DNA of 27,685 bases from CAZODA01 sp964578485 (GTDB lineage Bacteria; Bacteroidota; Bacteroidia; Bacteroidales; Marinilabiliaceae), in the NCBI GenBank assembly GCA_964578485.1, contig CAZODA010000041.1, forward strand, positions 1 to 27,685, given 5' to 3'. The first letter of the stretch is position 1. Each line of letters begins with the position of its first letter. Positions 17,110-25,083 of the stretch are shown here, one piece after another. Made by a program: the position numbers and the translations under genes. The notes under the pieces are model-generated. The model did no database searches. It saw only the letters and a list, made by a program, of their open reading frames with translations, and had not been told where the DNA came from.

Positions 17110-18183
17110 TTATCTCTTTACCCTTGCATTACCACTCCATATACTCCATACCATATCCTCATCTGCAGGTTGCCCATAGTCGGTAAGGAAAGTTGTTGCC
17201 ATAGCTCCTGATGCCCATCCAAACTGTATCCATTTTTTTGGTTCCCATTCTTTAAGAATGCCGTATAGCAGGCCGCCAACGAAGCCATCACCTCCACCAA
17301 TACGGTCGAGAACTCTGATTGGACGTGGTTCAACAACGTGCCAGTTATCATTTTCAAGCATTAAACCTCCCCACAGATGGTCATTGGCACTAATTACTTC
17401 ACGTAAAGTATTTGCAAAAACAGAAGTCTTAGGAAAAGCCTTTTTTACACGCAGGATCATTTCCTTAAAGCTTTCAATTTGTTCAGTGATATCTTTCCCT
17501 CCTGCATCCGGTCCTTCAATTCCAAGGCATAGTTGGTAGTCTTCCTCATTACCAATAAGAACATCTGTTAAAGAAGCAATTTCAGTAAAGATTTCTCGTA
17601 ATTCTTTTTCACGTCCTTTCCAAAATGTTGCTCTGTGGTTCAAGTCGAAAGAGATGCGTGTTCCATATTTTTTTGCTGCGCGTGCCAGTTCAAGGCAGAA
17701 AGTTCCTGTTTCGGGTGATAGTGCTGCTATCAGACCTGATAGATGCATTATTTGTACTCCTTCATCTTTAAATATTCTTTCAAGGTCAAAATCCTTGACA
17801 TTAAGGGTACGTCCAACTTCTCCTGCTCTGTCGTTTTGCACTCTTGGTCCTCGTGCTCCATAACCACTATCGGCAATATTAAACTGATGACGGTATCCCC
17901 ATGGTCCTCCTTGATCGACTTCCGGTCCTTCATATTCCATGTGGCGGTTTTTTAGGTTGCTTTTTAAGAATTGTGCAACCGGACTTCCTTTTACAAAGGT
18001 TGTAAGGACTTTAACAGGAAGGCCCAAGTATGATGATACACTTGCCACATTGGTTTCTGCACTGGTAGCATGCATAATAAAAGTGTCACTACTGTGAACC
18101 GGTTGTCCGTTTTCCGGTGTAATTCGTACCCCCATACTTGTGGGTACTACCATTGCCCATTTATAATTTTTTTTCAGTTCCAT
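17110..18183 (-). CDS. PfkB-family sugar/sugar-acid kinase, second paralogue
   Basis: The 357-residue protein is a ribokinase-fold (PfkB) kinase. The C-terminal signature DRIGGGDGFVGG (293-304) holds the catalytic base Asp299, and it shares the segments ISFDLNHR, LIGNEEDY and a late TLR-x-x-ISAN run with the KdgK encoded nearby (SCDLNYR, VLGNEEDA, TLRGSISAN), so the two are paralogues. The N-terminal signature is unusual: where KdgK has GGGEANVA, this protein has ATSAETNVA, without the GG pair, and the first strand is MVVPTSMGVR instead of ICFGEIMLR. A changed substrate pocket, or loss of KDG specificity, is therefore likely. It lies 51 nt after the SDR gene and ends the uxaC-type operon. Candidate substrates are KDG or a related keto- or aldonic acid. 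Confidence 0.8.
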   Translation of the reverse strand: MELKKNYKWAMVVPTSMGVRITPENGQPVHSSDTFIMHATSAETNVASVSSYLGLPVKVLTTFVKGSPVAQFLKSNLKNRHMEYEGPEVDQGGPWGYRHQFNIADSGYGARGPRVQNDRAGEVGRTLNVKDFDLERIFKDEGVQIMHLSGLIAALSPETGTFCLELARAAKKYGTRISFDLNHRATFWKGREKELREIFTEIASLTDVLIGNEEDYQLCLGIEGPDAGGKDITEQIESFKEMILRVKKAFPKTSVFANTLREVISANDHLWGGLMLENDNWHVVEPRPIRVLDRIGGGDGFVGGLLYGILKEWEPKKWIQFGWASGAMATTFLTDYGQPADEDMVWSIWSGNARVKR

Positions 18184-18234
18184 TCTAATTGTTTTTATTT
18201 ATCATTAAATAATTTATTCTAATAAGTTCCAATA

Positions 18235-19083
18235 CTAAACACCACTATATGCACTAAAGCCTCCATCCACCGGTATTACTATTCCTGTAATGAATTCTGA
18301 CCAGTCGGAAAGTAAAAATAGTAATGCTCCGGTTAATTCTTCCGGTGTTCCATAGCGTTCCATAGGAGTTCCATTTGTAATTTTTTTCCCTCGTGGGGTA
18401 GCTTCGCCCGTTTTTTCATCTATCAATAAAAAGCGGTTTTGATTTGTAAGCAAAAATCCGGGTGCTATGGCATTAACTCGAATTCCTGTTTTGGCAAAAT
18501 GTACTGCAAGCCATTGAGTAAAATTATTGATTGCAGCTTTTGATGCTGAGTAGGCAGGAATTCGTGTAAGTGGTCTGTATGAATTCATGGATGAAACATT
18601 TACTATCCCTCCACTCTTCAATTCCAACATGTCAGTAGCAAATACAAGAGTTGGTAGTAGCGTTCCTTTAAAATTCAGGTCGAAAGTTTTATCAAAGCCA
18701 TCAAGCTGTAGTCCAAAGAAAGTATCTTCCAATGGATCATTTTCTTCCATTTTTTCAACTTTGGAGGTAGCACTTGCTGCATTTCCTCCTGCTCCATTTA
18801 CCAGAAAGTTTATTTTTCCTAATTTCTCATTAATTTCTTTTTTTGCCGCTTCTAAGGATGCCCTGTCTAATACGTTTGCTGCCAAACCAATTGATTCTAC
18901 ACCGGTTTCGGCTTTAATTTCTTCAGCAACTTTCTGAGCAGCTTCGGGATAGATATCCAAAATAGCAGTTTTTACTCCCTGCATTGCAAGTGCTTTTGCC
19001 ATTGTTGAGCAAATCACACCGCCACCACCGGTAATTGCAGCTACTTTTCCCTTTAAATTAAGATCTTTTACAGCTAAAGTCAT
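18235..19083 (-). CDS. uxuB: SDR-type D-fructuronate reductase (D-mannonate oxidoreductase)
   Basis: The 282-residue protein is a classical short-chain dehydrogenase: cofactor loop TGGGGVI (18-24), NGAG (96-99), and the catalytic triad Ser165, Tyr178, Lys182 (YSASK). The long variable loop with NRFLLIDEKTGEATPRGKKI and the GTPEELTGALLFLLSD end resemble Bacillus YjmF/UxuB, an SDR that does the job of the unrelated E. coli UxuB. It would reduce D-fructuronate to D-mannonate in the cytoplasm. It is 6 nt downstream of kdgA and 51 nt upstream of the second kinase. A role as a reductase of another 2-keto or 5-keto uronate (for example of 4-deoxy-5-hexoseulose uronate) cannot be ruled out, but KduI/KduD already serve that branch. 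Gene symbol by context. Confidence 0.8.
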   Translation of the reverse strand: MTLAVKDLNLKGKVAAITGGGGVICSTMAKALAMQGVKTAILDIYPEAAQKVAEEIKAETGVESIGLAANVLDRASLEAAKKEINEKLGKINFLVNGAGGNAASATSKVEKMEENDPLEDTFFGLQLDGFDKTFDLNFKGTLLPTLVFATDMLELKSGGIVNVSSMNSYRPLTRIPAYSASKAAINNFTQWLAVHFAKTGIRVNAIAPGFLLTNQNRFLLIDEKTGEATPRGKKITNGTPMERYGTPEELTGALLFLLSDWSEFITGIVIPVDGGFSAYSGV

Positions 19084-19089
19084 AGTCGT

Positions 19090-19761
19090 TTATTTTTTTA
19101 CTTTTTTAATTGTTTCCATCAGAGCTCTTACCTTAAGAAGAAGAGCATCGAAATCGCGATTTTCTATTATTTCTTTTGGGAATAAATTAGACCCCATTCC
19201 AACACAACTAACTCCTGCATCGAACCATCCTTTTAAGTTGGCTTCAGAAGTATCAACACCACCTGTTGGCATAATATTGGTTTTTGGCATTGGTCCTTTT
19301 ACTGCTTTGACGAAAGAAGGTCCCCCTATTTCGGATGCCGGGAAAATTTTTACGACTTCGGCACCAAGTTCTTCAGCCTTTCCAATTTCAGATACAGTTC
19401 CACAGCCGGGAGCCCATAGGACTTTTCGTCTATTACATATTTTTGCCATATCTTCATTTAGAAGAGGGGAGACAATGAAATTTGCCCCTGCTTGAATGTA
19501 AATTGATGCAGTACCTTCATCAACAATACTTCCTGCACCCATAATCATACCGGGGAGTTCTTCAAGCGCATATTTATTGAGTTCGCTAAAAAGTTCATTT
19601 GCAAAATCGCCTCTGTTTACCCATTCAAAAACTCTTATGCCTCCATCATAGCAAGCTTTTAAAACGCCCTTACTTGTTTCAATATCAGGATGAAAGAAAA
19701 CAGGTACAACACCTGTTTCCTTCATTTTCAAAAATACTTCAATGCGTGTATATTTCGCCAT
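19090..19761 (-). CDS. kdgA: 2-keto-3-deoxy-6-phosphogluconate (KDPG) aldolase
   Basis: The 223-residue protein is a class I aldolase of the KDPG/KHG type. The Schiff-base lysine is Lys138 in VVKIFPA. The catalytic Glu and nearby Arg are in VFEWVNRGD (Glu46, Arg50). Phosphate-binding loops are GAGSIVDEG (75-83) and MPTGGVD (164-170). It splits KDPG into pyruvate and D-glyceraldehyde 3-phosphate, the last step of both uronate branches. It lies 86 bp after kdgK, with an AT-rich hairpin in between, and 6 nt before the SDR gene, so it may be expressed at a different level from kdgK. Confidence 0.92.
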   Translation of the reverse strand: MAKYTRIEVFLKMKETGVVPVFFHPDIETSKGVLKACYDGGIRVFEWVNRGDFANELFSELNKYALEELPGMIMGAGSIVDEGTASIYIQAGANFIVSPLLNEDMAKICNRRKVLWAPGCGTVSEIGKAEELGAEVVKIFPASEIGGPSFVKAVKGPMPKTNIMPTGGVDTSEANLKGWFDAGVSCVGMGSNLFPKEIIENRDFDALLLKVRALMETIKKVKK

Positions 19762-19793
19762 TATCTTTAATTTTTATAATGTATCAATTTAAA

Positions 19794-19832
19794 ATGATAT
19801 TACATATTAATATTTTAAATATGTAATATCAT
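19794..19832 (-). promoter_or_regulatory. Intra-operon AT-rich hairpin between kdgK and kdgA
   Basis: A perfect 15-bp inverted repeat (atgatattacatatt, 19794-19808, with aatatgtaatatcat, 19818-19832) with a 9-nt loop fills most of the kdgK-kdgA gap. Only a short T-run follows on the minus strand. It may reduce read-through or mark an RNA processing or stability site rather than stop transcription. Confidence 0.55.
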
Positions 19833-19847
19833 AAAAACTTTCAATCT

Positions 19848-20885
19848 TTATCTGGAAACTCTTCCTGATGCATCTCCGCTCATAAGCTTTTCTACTTCAT
19901 CAATAGTAACTTGATTGAAATCGCCATGAACGGTATGCTTTAGGCAAGATGCTGCAGTTCCGAAACGCAATGCTTTTTCATCGTCTCCTTTGAAAGTTAA
20001 GAGTCCGTATATAAGTCCACCCATAAAGGAATCTCCACCTCCAACGCGATCAACAATATGGGTTATTTGATAAGTGGGTGCAACAAAAAGCTCTTTTCCA
20101 TCATAGAGAACTCCCGACCATGAATTATGATTTGCACTAATACTACCACGTAGTGTTGTAATCACTTTTTTAACACGTGGATATTGTTTCATAATTTGTT
20201 GCGAAACACTTCTGTATGCTTCAGCTTCAACATGTCCACCGGTTATATCAACTCCTTCCGGTTTAATACCGAGAACCATTTCAGCATCTTCTTCATTTCC
20301 TAAAACTATGTCACAGCCTGCAACAAGTGCCGGCATAACTTCTTGAGCAGTTTTTCCATAGTTCCAGAGATTTTTTCTGTAGTTTAAGTCGCAAGATACT
20401 GTAATTCCTTTTTTGTTAGCCGCTTCAATAGCTTCAAGGCAAACATCGGCTGCACCTTGCGAAACGGCCGGTGTAATTCCTGTCCAATGGAACCATGTAG
20501 CTCCTTCAAGAATTTCATCCCAGTTAAATTGTCCTTTTTTTACTTGTGAAAAAGCAGAATAAGCACGATCGTAAACCACTTTGCTTGCGCGGGCGACAGC
20601 TCCTGTTTCAAGGAAGTAAATCCCCAGTCGTTCTCCTTCAAAACGGATGAATGAAGTATCGATGTTATATTTTTTCAGGTCCATCATGCAGGCTCTTCCG
20701 AGGTCGTTTTTGGGGAGTGCAGTAACAAAGGCCGCATCAATCCCATAATTTGCCAATGAGGCCGCAACGTTTGCTTCTCCTCCTCCATAGCATAGATCAA
20801 ATGAATTTGCTTGTGAAAATCTCAAATATCTTGGAGTAGATAATCTCAACATTATTTCTCCGAAACAAATAACTTTTGGTGCCAT
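19848..20885 (-). CDS. kdgK: 2-keto-3-deoxygluconate (KDG) kinase
   Basis: The 345-residue protein is a PfkB/ribokinase-family kinase with an intact N-terminal signature GGGEANVA (34-41) and C-terminal DRVGGGDSFMGG (279-290), where Asp285 is the catalytic base. First strand VICFGEIMLR and the CDLNYRKNLW segment are typical of KDG kinases. It phosphorylates KDG to KDPG in the cytoplasm. It follows uxaC by 31 nt and precedes kdgA by 86 bp. Of the two PfkB kinases in this block, this is the better candidate for the KDG kinase because its substrate-side motifs are canonical. Confidence 0.9.
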   Translation of the reverse strand: MAPKVICFGEIMLRLSTPRYLRFSQANSFDLCYGGGEANVAASLANYGIDAAFVTALPKNDLGRACMMDLKKYNIDTSFIRFEGERLGIYFLETGAVARASKVVYDRAYSAFSQVKKGQFNWDEILEGATWFHWTGITPAVSQGAADVCLEAIEAANKKGITVSCDLNYRKNLWNYGKTAQEVMPALVAGCDIVLGNEEDAEMVLGIKPEGVDITGGHVEAEAYRSVSQQIMKQYPRVKKVITTLRGSISANHNSWSGVLYDGKELFVAPTYQITHIVDRVGGGDSFMGGLIYGLLTFKGDDEKALRFGTAASCLKHTVHGDFNQVTIDEVEKLMSGDASGRVSR

Positions 20886-20916
20886 TTATTATAATTTTTA
20901 TAGGTTTTGTTTTTAT

Positions 20917-22311
20917 TTAAAATTCAAAATAATTTATTGCATTGTAATAGCAAATATCTTCTATTACATTTTTTAGTAGTTCTTGGTCATTGGGAATCAT
21001 TCCGGTATCCACTTCTTTTCCAAGATGGTTGCATAGTATTCTGCGGAAATATTCATGTCTTGGATATGATAGGAAACTTCTTGAATCTGTTACCATTCCA
21101 ACGAAGCGGGTTAGCAAGCCCAGTGCTGATAAATCTTTGAAATGTTTTTCCATTCCTGTTTTTTGATCTAAAAACCACCAAGCTGCTCCATATTGTATTT
21201 TTCCCGGGATTTTACCATCCTGAAAGTTTCCCAGCATAGTAATGAACATTTCATTATCACTGGGATTAAGATTATAGAGTATTGTTTTAGCAAGTTTGTC
21301 TTCTAAATTTAATTGGTCTAAAAATTTAGAAATTTTGATTGCATCCTGTGGATTGCCTATGGAATCAAATCCTGTATCAGGTCCCAGCTGTTTTAACATC
21401 AAAGTGTTATTGTTGCGTATAGCCCCGAGGTGAAATTGTTGTACCCAGCCTCTTTTATGATTCATTTTACATAATTCGAGCATTATAAAAGTTCGGTATC
21501 CTTCTGTTTCCTGCTCTGTTAATTGCTGTCCATTGCGTATTTTTTCAAATGCTTTTCCGGCTACATCCTGAAAACCTTCGATATAATACATTTTATCAAG
21601 CCCGTGATCTGAGGCCTTACAGCCTGCCTTATCAAAAAAGTCGTGGCGCAGATCTAATGCTGCAATTAAATCGTCAATGCTTTTAATTGTTTGACCCGAA
21701 ACGTTTTCAAGTTTATTTATATATTCATTGAAAACTTCAATATTTTCTGTTTTGATAACATTGTCGGGTCTGAAGGTGGGTCTTATTTTAATATTAAAGT
21801 TTTTTAGTTCATGATGATATTTTAAATCATCAATAGGATCATCCGTAGTTCCCACGACTTCAACCTTCATTTTTTTTAGTAAGTTTTGTGTGCTGAAATC
21901 GTCTTGTTGAAGCATTTCACTGGCTTTGTTATAAATGTATTCTGCATTTTTCTCAGATAGCAGATCATAAATACCAAAGTATCTTGCTAATTCAAGATGA
22001 GTCCAGTGATGAAGAGGGTTCCCAATAGTATGTGGAACAGTTTCCGCCCACTTTTGAAATTTCTCACGAAAAGAAACGTCGCCTGTACAATAAACTTCAT
22101 CCACACCGTTTGTTCGCATAGCTCTCCATTTGTAATGATCACCTTCGAGCCATATTTGCCCCAGATTTTCAAACTTAAGGTCTTCAGCTATCAATTTTGG
22201 TGATAAATGACAGTGAAAATCTACAATAGCTAAGTTCTCAGCGTAATTGTGGTAAAGTTTCTTTGCTGTTTTGCCTTCCAAGGCAAAATCCTGATGAATA
22301 AAATGTGCCAT
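20917..22311 (-). CDS. uxaC: Glucuronate isomerase (uronate isomerase)
   Basis: The 464-residue protein matches UxaC over its full length: metal-binding DFHCHLSP (His33, His35) after the first strand, GDHYKWRAMRTNGV, HHWTHLELARYFGI, and the C-terminal TDSRSFLSYPRHEYFRRILCN. It isomerises D-glucuronate to D-fructuronate and D-galacturonate to D-tagaturonate in the cytoplasm, the entry step for saturated uronates. It is the first gene of the leftward operon, divergent from the LacI-type regulator at 22594 across a 282-bp region. An almost perfect palindrome cgttaacg lies in its leader about 14 bp before the start. Confidence 0.95.
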   Translation of the reverse strand: MAHFIHQDFALEGKTAKKLYHNYAENLAIVDFHCHLSPKLIAEDLKFENLGQIWLEGDHYKWRAMRTNGVDEVYCTGDVSFREKFQKWAETVPHTIGNPLHHWTHLELARYFGIYDLLSEKNAEYIYNKASEMLQQDDFSTQNLLKKMKVEVVGTTDDPIDDLKYHHELKNFNIKIRPTFRPDNVIKTENIEVFNEYINKLENVSGQTIKSIDDLIAALDLRHDFFDKAGCKASDHGLDKMYYIEGFQDVAGKAFEKIRNGQQLTEQETEGYRTFIMLELCKMNHKRGWVQQFHLGAIRNNNTLMLKQLGPDTGFDSIGNPQDAIKISKFLDQLNLEDKLAKTILYNLNPSDNEMFITMLGNFQDGKIPGKIQYGAAWWFLDQKTGMEKHFKDLSALGLLTRFVGMVTDSRSFLSYPRHEYFRRILCNHLGKEVDTGMIPNDQELLKNVIEDICYYNAINYFEF

Positions 22312-22323
22312 AACTAAAAATTG

Positions 22324-22333
22324 TCGTTAACGA
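22324..22333. promoter_or_regulatory. Short palindrome in the uxaC leader (possible operator)
   Basis: The 10-bp perfect palindrome tcgttaacga lies 13-22 bp upstream of the uxaC start codon. Its position would let a dimeric regulator block transcription or early translation. It differs at its centre from the LacI-type site at 22552, so it may belong to the other regulator. The site is short and the call is weak. Confidence 0.3.
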
Positions 22334-22537
22334 ACACGAAGATATGAAGGCTCGAAGATTTTTCCAAATAATTAAGGATAATTTATATGTTAAATTTTTT
22401 ATTTTGCCTAAGTTGTCTATCTTAACTGATAGTATTACAATGGGATGTTAACTTTCACAGTGATTGCTTGAAAATTTTTAAAATAATAGCATTTAACTTT
22501 AGCGGATAAAAAAAAATGAAAAACAAATGTCAAAGAA

Positions 22538-22569
22538 TTGTGTTTTTTGCGCAAACGTTTGTATTTTTG
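22538..22569 (+). promoter_or_regulatory. Promoter with embedded LacI-family operator for the kdu operon
   Basis: The segment reads TTG (22538-22540), N21, TATTTTTG (22562-22569), a full match to the Bacteroidota -33/-7 pattern, 24 bp upstream of the LacI gene. The spacer holds caaacgtttg (22552-22561), a perfect 10-bp palindrome with a central CG, the usual form of a LacI-family operator. A regulator bound there would cover the promoter, so negative autoregulation of the downstream LacI-type gene and its operon is likely. Confidence 0.65.
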
Positions 22570-22593
22570 TTGAATTAAAGAGATATATTTACG

Positions 22594-23619
22594 ATGAAGC
22601 GAGTTACCATAATTGATATTGCGACTGCCTTGGGTGTAACGCCATCGACTGTATCAAGAGCATTATCAGGGAGTTCGAGGGTTAGTGAAGAGACTCGTAG
22701 GAGGGTTCGTGAGATGGCTGAAAAGTTGGGTTATCAGCCTAATGTTGTTGCAGCTTCTTTGCGAAAGGGCAGGAGTGATACCATTGGCATGTTGGTTCCA
22801 CGAATTAATCGTCATTTCTTTAGTCATGTTATCAGTGCAGTAGAGGAGGTATTAAATCCTGCAGGATTTAATTTGTTGATTGTTCAGAGTCATGAGAAAC
22901 TTGAAAAGGAGATTCAGGCAATTGAGGTTTTCATTAAAAATCGTGTAGCCGGTATTATTATGTCTCATTCACTTGAAACTTTAAATTATGACCATATGAT
23001 CAGGGCAACTCGTTTAGGTGTTCCTTTGGTTCAGTTTGACAGGGTTATTGATTTGGTTCCCGGTCCCAGAATTATCAATGATAATTTCACCGGTGGTCAT
23101 ATGGCTGTAAAGCATTTGATAAAAAGTGGCTATACTGCTATTGGTCATTTAACCGGATCTTTAAAGGTTAATGTTTATCATCAGCGATATATGGGTTACA
23201 AATATGCTTTGGACGATGCTTCTATTTCTTTTCGCGACGATTGGGTTTTTGAAAATTCAATTACTCAAGAAAGTGGTTATGAGAGTACTTTAGTTCTTTT
23301 GGAGAAGGGTGAGGTTGATGCAATTTTTTGTGCCGGTGATTATTCGGCAATTGGTGCTATTCAGGCTATAGAGTCTGTTAATCTTAAGGTTCCTGATGAC
23401 ATTGGAGTAATAGGTTTTGCTAATGAGCCTTTTGCAGGTTTGTTAACACCTAAGCTAACCTCTGTCGAACAAAATGCTTATGATATGGGTCATACTACAG
23501 CACAAGCATTAATAAATGCTATAAACAGCAAGCATTCATTTTCTCATGAGGAACTTATCCCTGTCAGGTTGCTTGTGAGAGCTTCCTCCATAAAAGGAGA
23601 TATACAAAAATTTAATTAA
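22594..23619 (+). CDS. LacI-family transcriptional regulator of the kdu operon
   Basis: The 341-residue protein has a canonical LacI head (VTIIDIATALGVTPSTVSRALSGS, about residues 4-27), hinge helix after GYQPNVVAASLRKGRS, and a full periplasmic-binding-protein core (DTIGMLVPRINRHFF; GVIGFANEP near the end). It is the first gene of the rightward operon and its own promoter contains a matching operator-like palindrome. The likely effector is an intermediate of unsaturated uronate breakdown such as KDG, as for KdgR-type LacI regulators, but that is inference. It may also control the divergent uxaC operon. 29 nt separates it from the BNR_4 gene. Confidence 0.92.
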   Translation: MKRVTIIDIATALGVTPSTVSRALSGSSRVSEETRRRVREMAEKLGYQPNVVAASLRKGRSDTIGMLVPRINRHFFSHVISAVEEVLNPAGFNLLIVQSHEKLEKEIQAIEVFIKNRVAGIIMSHSLETLNYDHMIRATRLGVPLVQFDRVIDLVPGPRIINDNFTGGHMAVKHLIKSGYTAIGHLTGSLKVNVYHQRYMGYKYALDDASISFRDDWVFENSITQESGYESTLVLLEKGEVDAIFCAGDYSAIGAIQAIESVNLKVPDDIGVIGFANEPFAGLLTPKLTSVEQNAYDMGHTTAQALINAINSKHSFSHEELIPVRLLVRASSIKGDIQKFN

Positions 23620-23648
23620 AGTTATATACTAATAAATATAAGAGCTTT

Positions 23649-24983
23649 ATGAGATTTTTTTTAAGCTTATCATTAATTTTTATTATTCTTTTTTCCTCTT
23701 GTGAAAAAAGAAAGTTAATATCTGAAATAGATTATGCTTGGTCAAAGACTTCTGTTAATGCTACTATTTTCAGAAAAAACTCTCTTGTATCAGATTCTCA
23801 TTATCAGTATATTTCATATTATGACAGTTTAGGACAGGTTGTTTTGGGTAAACGACAGCATGGCAGTAACAAATGGGAATTACATACTACCGGATATAAA
23901 GGTAATGTTTGGGATGCACACAATATTATTAGTATCATGGTTGATGGTGAGGGTTTTTTGCATGTTGCTTGGGACCATCATGACGGGCCATTGAATTATG
24001 CACGTTCTATAGAGCCGGGCAGTTTGATCTTAGGTCCAAAAACTTCAATGATTGGAACTTTGGAAGATAATTTTGTATCCTACCCCGAATTTTATGCTTT
24101 ACCTGATGGTGGGATGTATTTTGTATATCGTTATGGTGGCTCAGGCGATGGCAATATGGTTCTTAATAGATATTTTCCGGAGGAGAAAAAATGGTTGAGA
24201 ATACAGGATAATTTAATTAGTGGGGGTGGAAAACGTAATGCATATTGGCAAATGGCTGTTGATAATGCAGGATATATTCATGTTTCATATGTGTGGAGAG
24301 ATAGTTGGGATGTATCAACAAATCATAATCTTTGTTATGCGCGTTCAGTTGATGGTGGGCTTTCCTGGGTTTCTTCAAGCGGAAGTGAATTAGAAGTTCC
24401 TATAACTTATGAAGGTTCAGAAGTTATATTAGAGATTCCGATGAACAGTAATTTAATTAATCAAACGTCTATGACTACTGATTCAAATGGTAATCCGGCT
24501 CTTGCTAGTTATTGGACTGCTCCCGGCGATAGTGTTACTCAGTTTTTTGTGGTTTATCACAATGGGATGCAATGGCATGTTTCTCAGGCAACTGAACGTA
24601 CTCTTCCTTTTTCATTGTCGGGAGGAGGTACCAGGCGCATACCCGTTAGTAGGCCACAATTACTATCCTTATCAAATAATGAAGAAAACCGTTTTTATTT
24701 AATTTACAGGGATGCCGAAGAGGATAATCATGTAGTAATAGCTTCTGCTAATACCGCTTCGCAAATGCAGTGGAAAAGGTGGGTAGTTGGTGAATTGGAA
24801 TTGGGACAATGGGAGCCATCTTTTGATACTGAATTATGGCGTCATCGCGGTATTCTCAGTCTTTTTGTTCAAAAAGTTGGTCAGGGAGAAGGTAATGAAC
24901 GTTACGAGGATATAGAGCCACAAGCTGTTAAAGTGTTTCAGCTTTCATCAGACGAATTAAATCGTTATATAGGTCTGAATTAA
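23649..24983 (+). CDS. BNR_4 beta-propeller lipoprotein, candidate uronate-polysaccharide lyase
   Basis: The 444-residue protein has a signal ending LFSSC (Cys18) and is expected to be a surface or periplasmic lipoprotein. The repeated blades (VDGEGFLHVAWDHH, VDNAGYIHVSYVWRD, YARSVDGGLSW, TDSNGNPALASYW) mark a BNR_4 seven-bladed propeller. That fold is used by ulvan lyase families PL24/PL25, by L-rhamnose-alpha-1,4-glucuronate lyases and by GH145. Possible catalytic residues are His91 (DAHN), His111 (WDHH), Tyr145 (SYPEF) and Arg161 (VYRYGG). The His-His spacing of 20 and Tyr-Arg spacing of 16 agree with those I recall for the PL25 enzyme PLSV_3936. It sits between a LacI regulator and kduI-kdgF-kduD, which use 4,5-unsaturated uronate, so a lyase activity makes sense. 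Substrate and lyase-versus-hydrolase choice remain open. Confidence 0.72.
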   Translation: MRFFLSLSLIFIILFSSCEKRKLISEIDYAWSKTSVNATIFRKNSLVSDSHYQYISYYDSLGQVVLGKRQHGSNKWELHTTGYKGNVWDAHNIISIMVDGEGFLHVAWDHHDGPLNYARSIEPGSLILGPKTSMIGTLEDNFVSYPEFYALPDGGMYFVYRYGGSGDGNMVLNRYFPEEKKWLRIQDNLISGGGKRNAYWQMAVDNAGYIHVSYVWRDSWDVSTNHNLCYARSVDGGLSWVSSSGSELEVPITYEGSEVILEIPMNSNLINQTSMTTDSNGNPALASYWTAPGDSVTQFFVVYHNGMQWHVSQATERTLPFSLSGGGTRRIPVSRPQLLSLSNNEENRFYLIYRDAEEDNHVVIASANTASQMQWKRWVVGELELGQWEPSFDTELWRHRGILSLFVQKVGQGEGNERYEDIEPQAVKVFQLSSDELNRYIGLN

Positions 24984-25083
24984 ATACTTGCTTAATGAAA
25001 TGGATTGTAGTATTTTATATACTTAAGAAAACAAGGAAGAATATTTATATAAGTTTATGTTTAATAATTAAAAATAGAAAATT

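Noticed and set aside
22312..22440. A TAnnTTTG promoter for uxaC
   Set aside because: The closest minus-strand candidate near 22364 has the TA at the wrong spacing, and no -33 element pairs with it, so I do not call the uxaC promoter.
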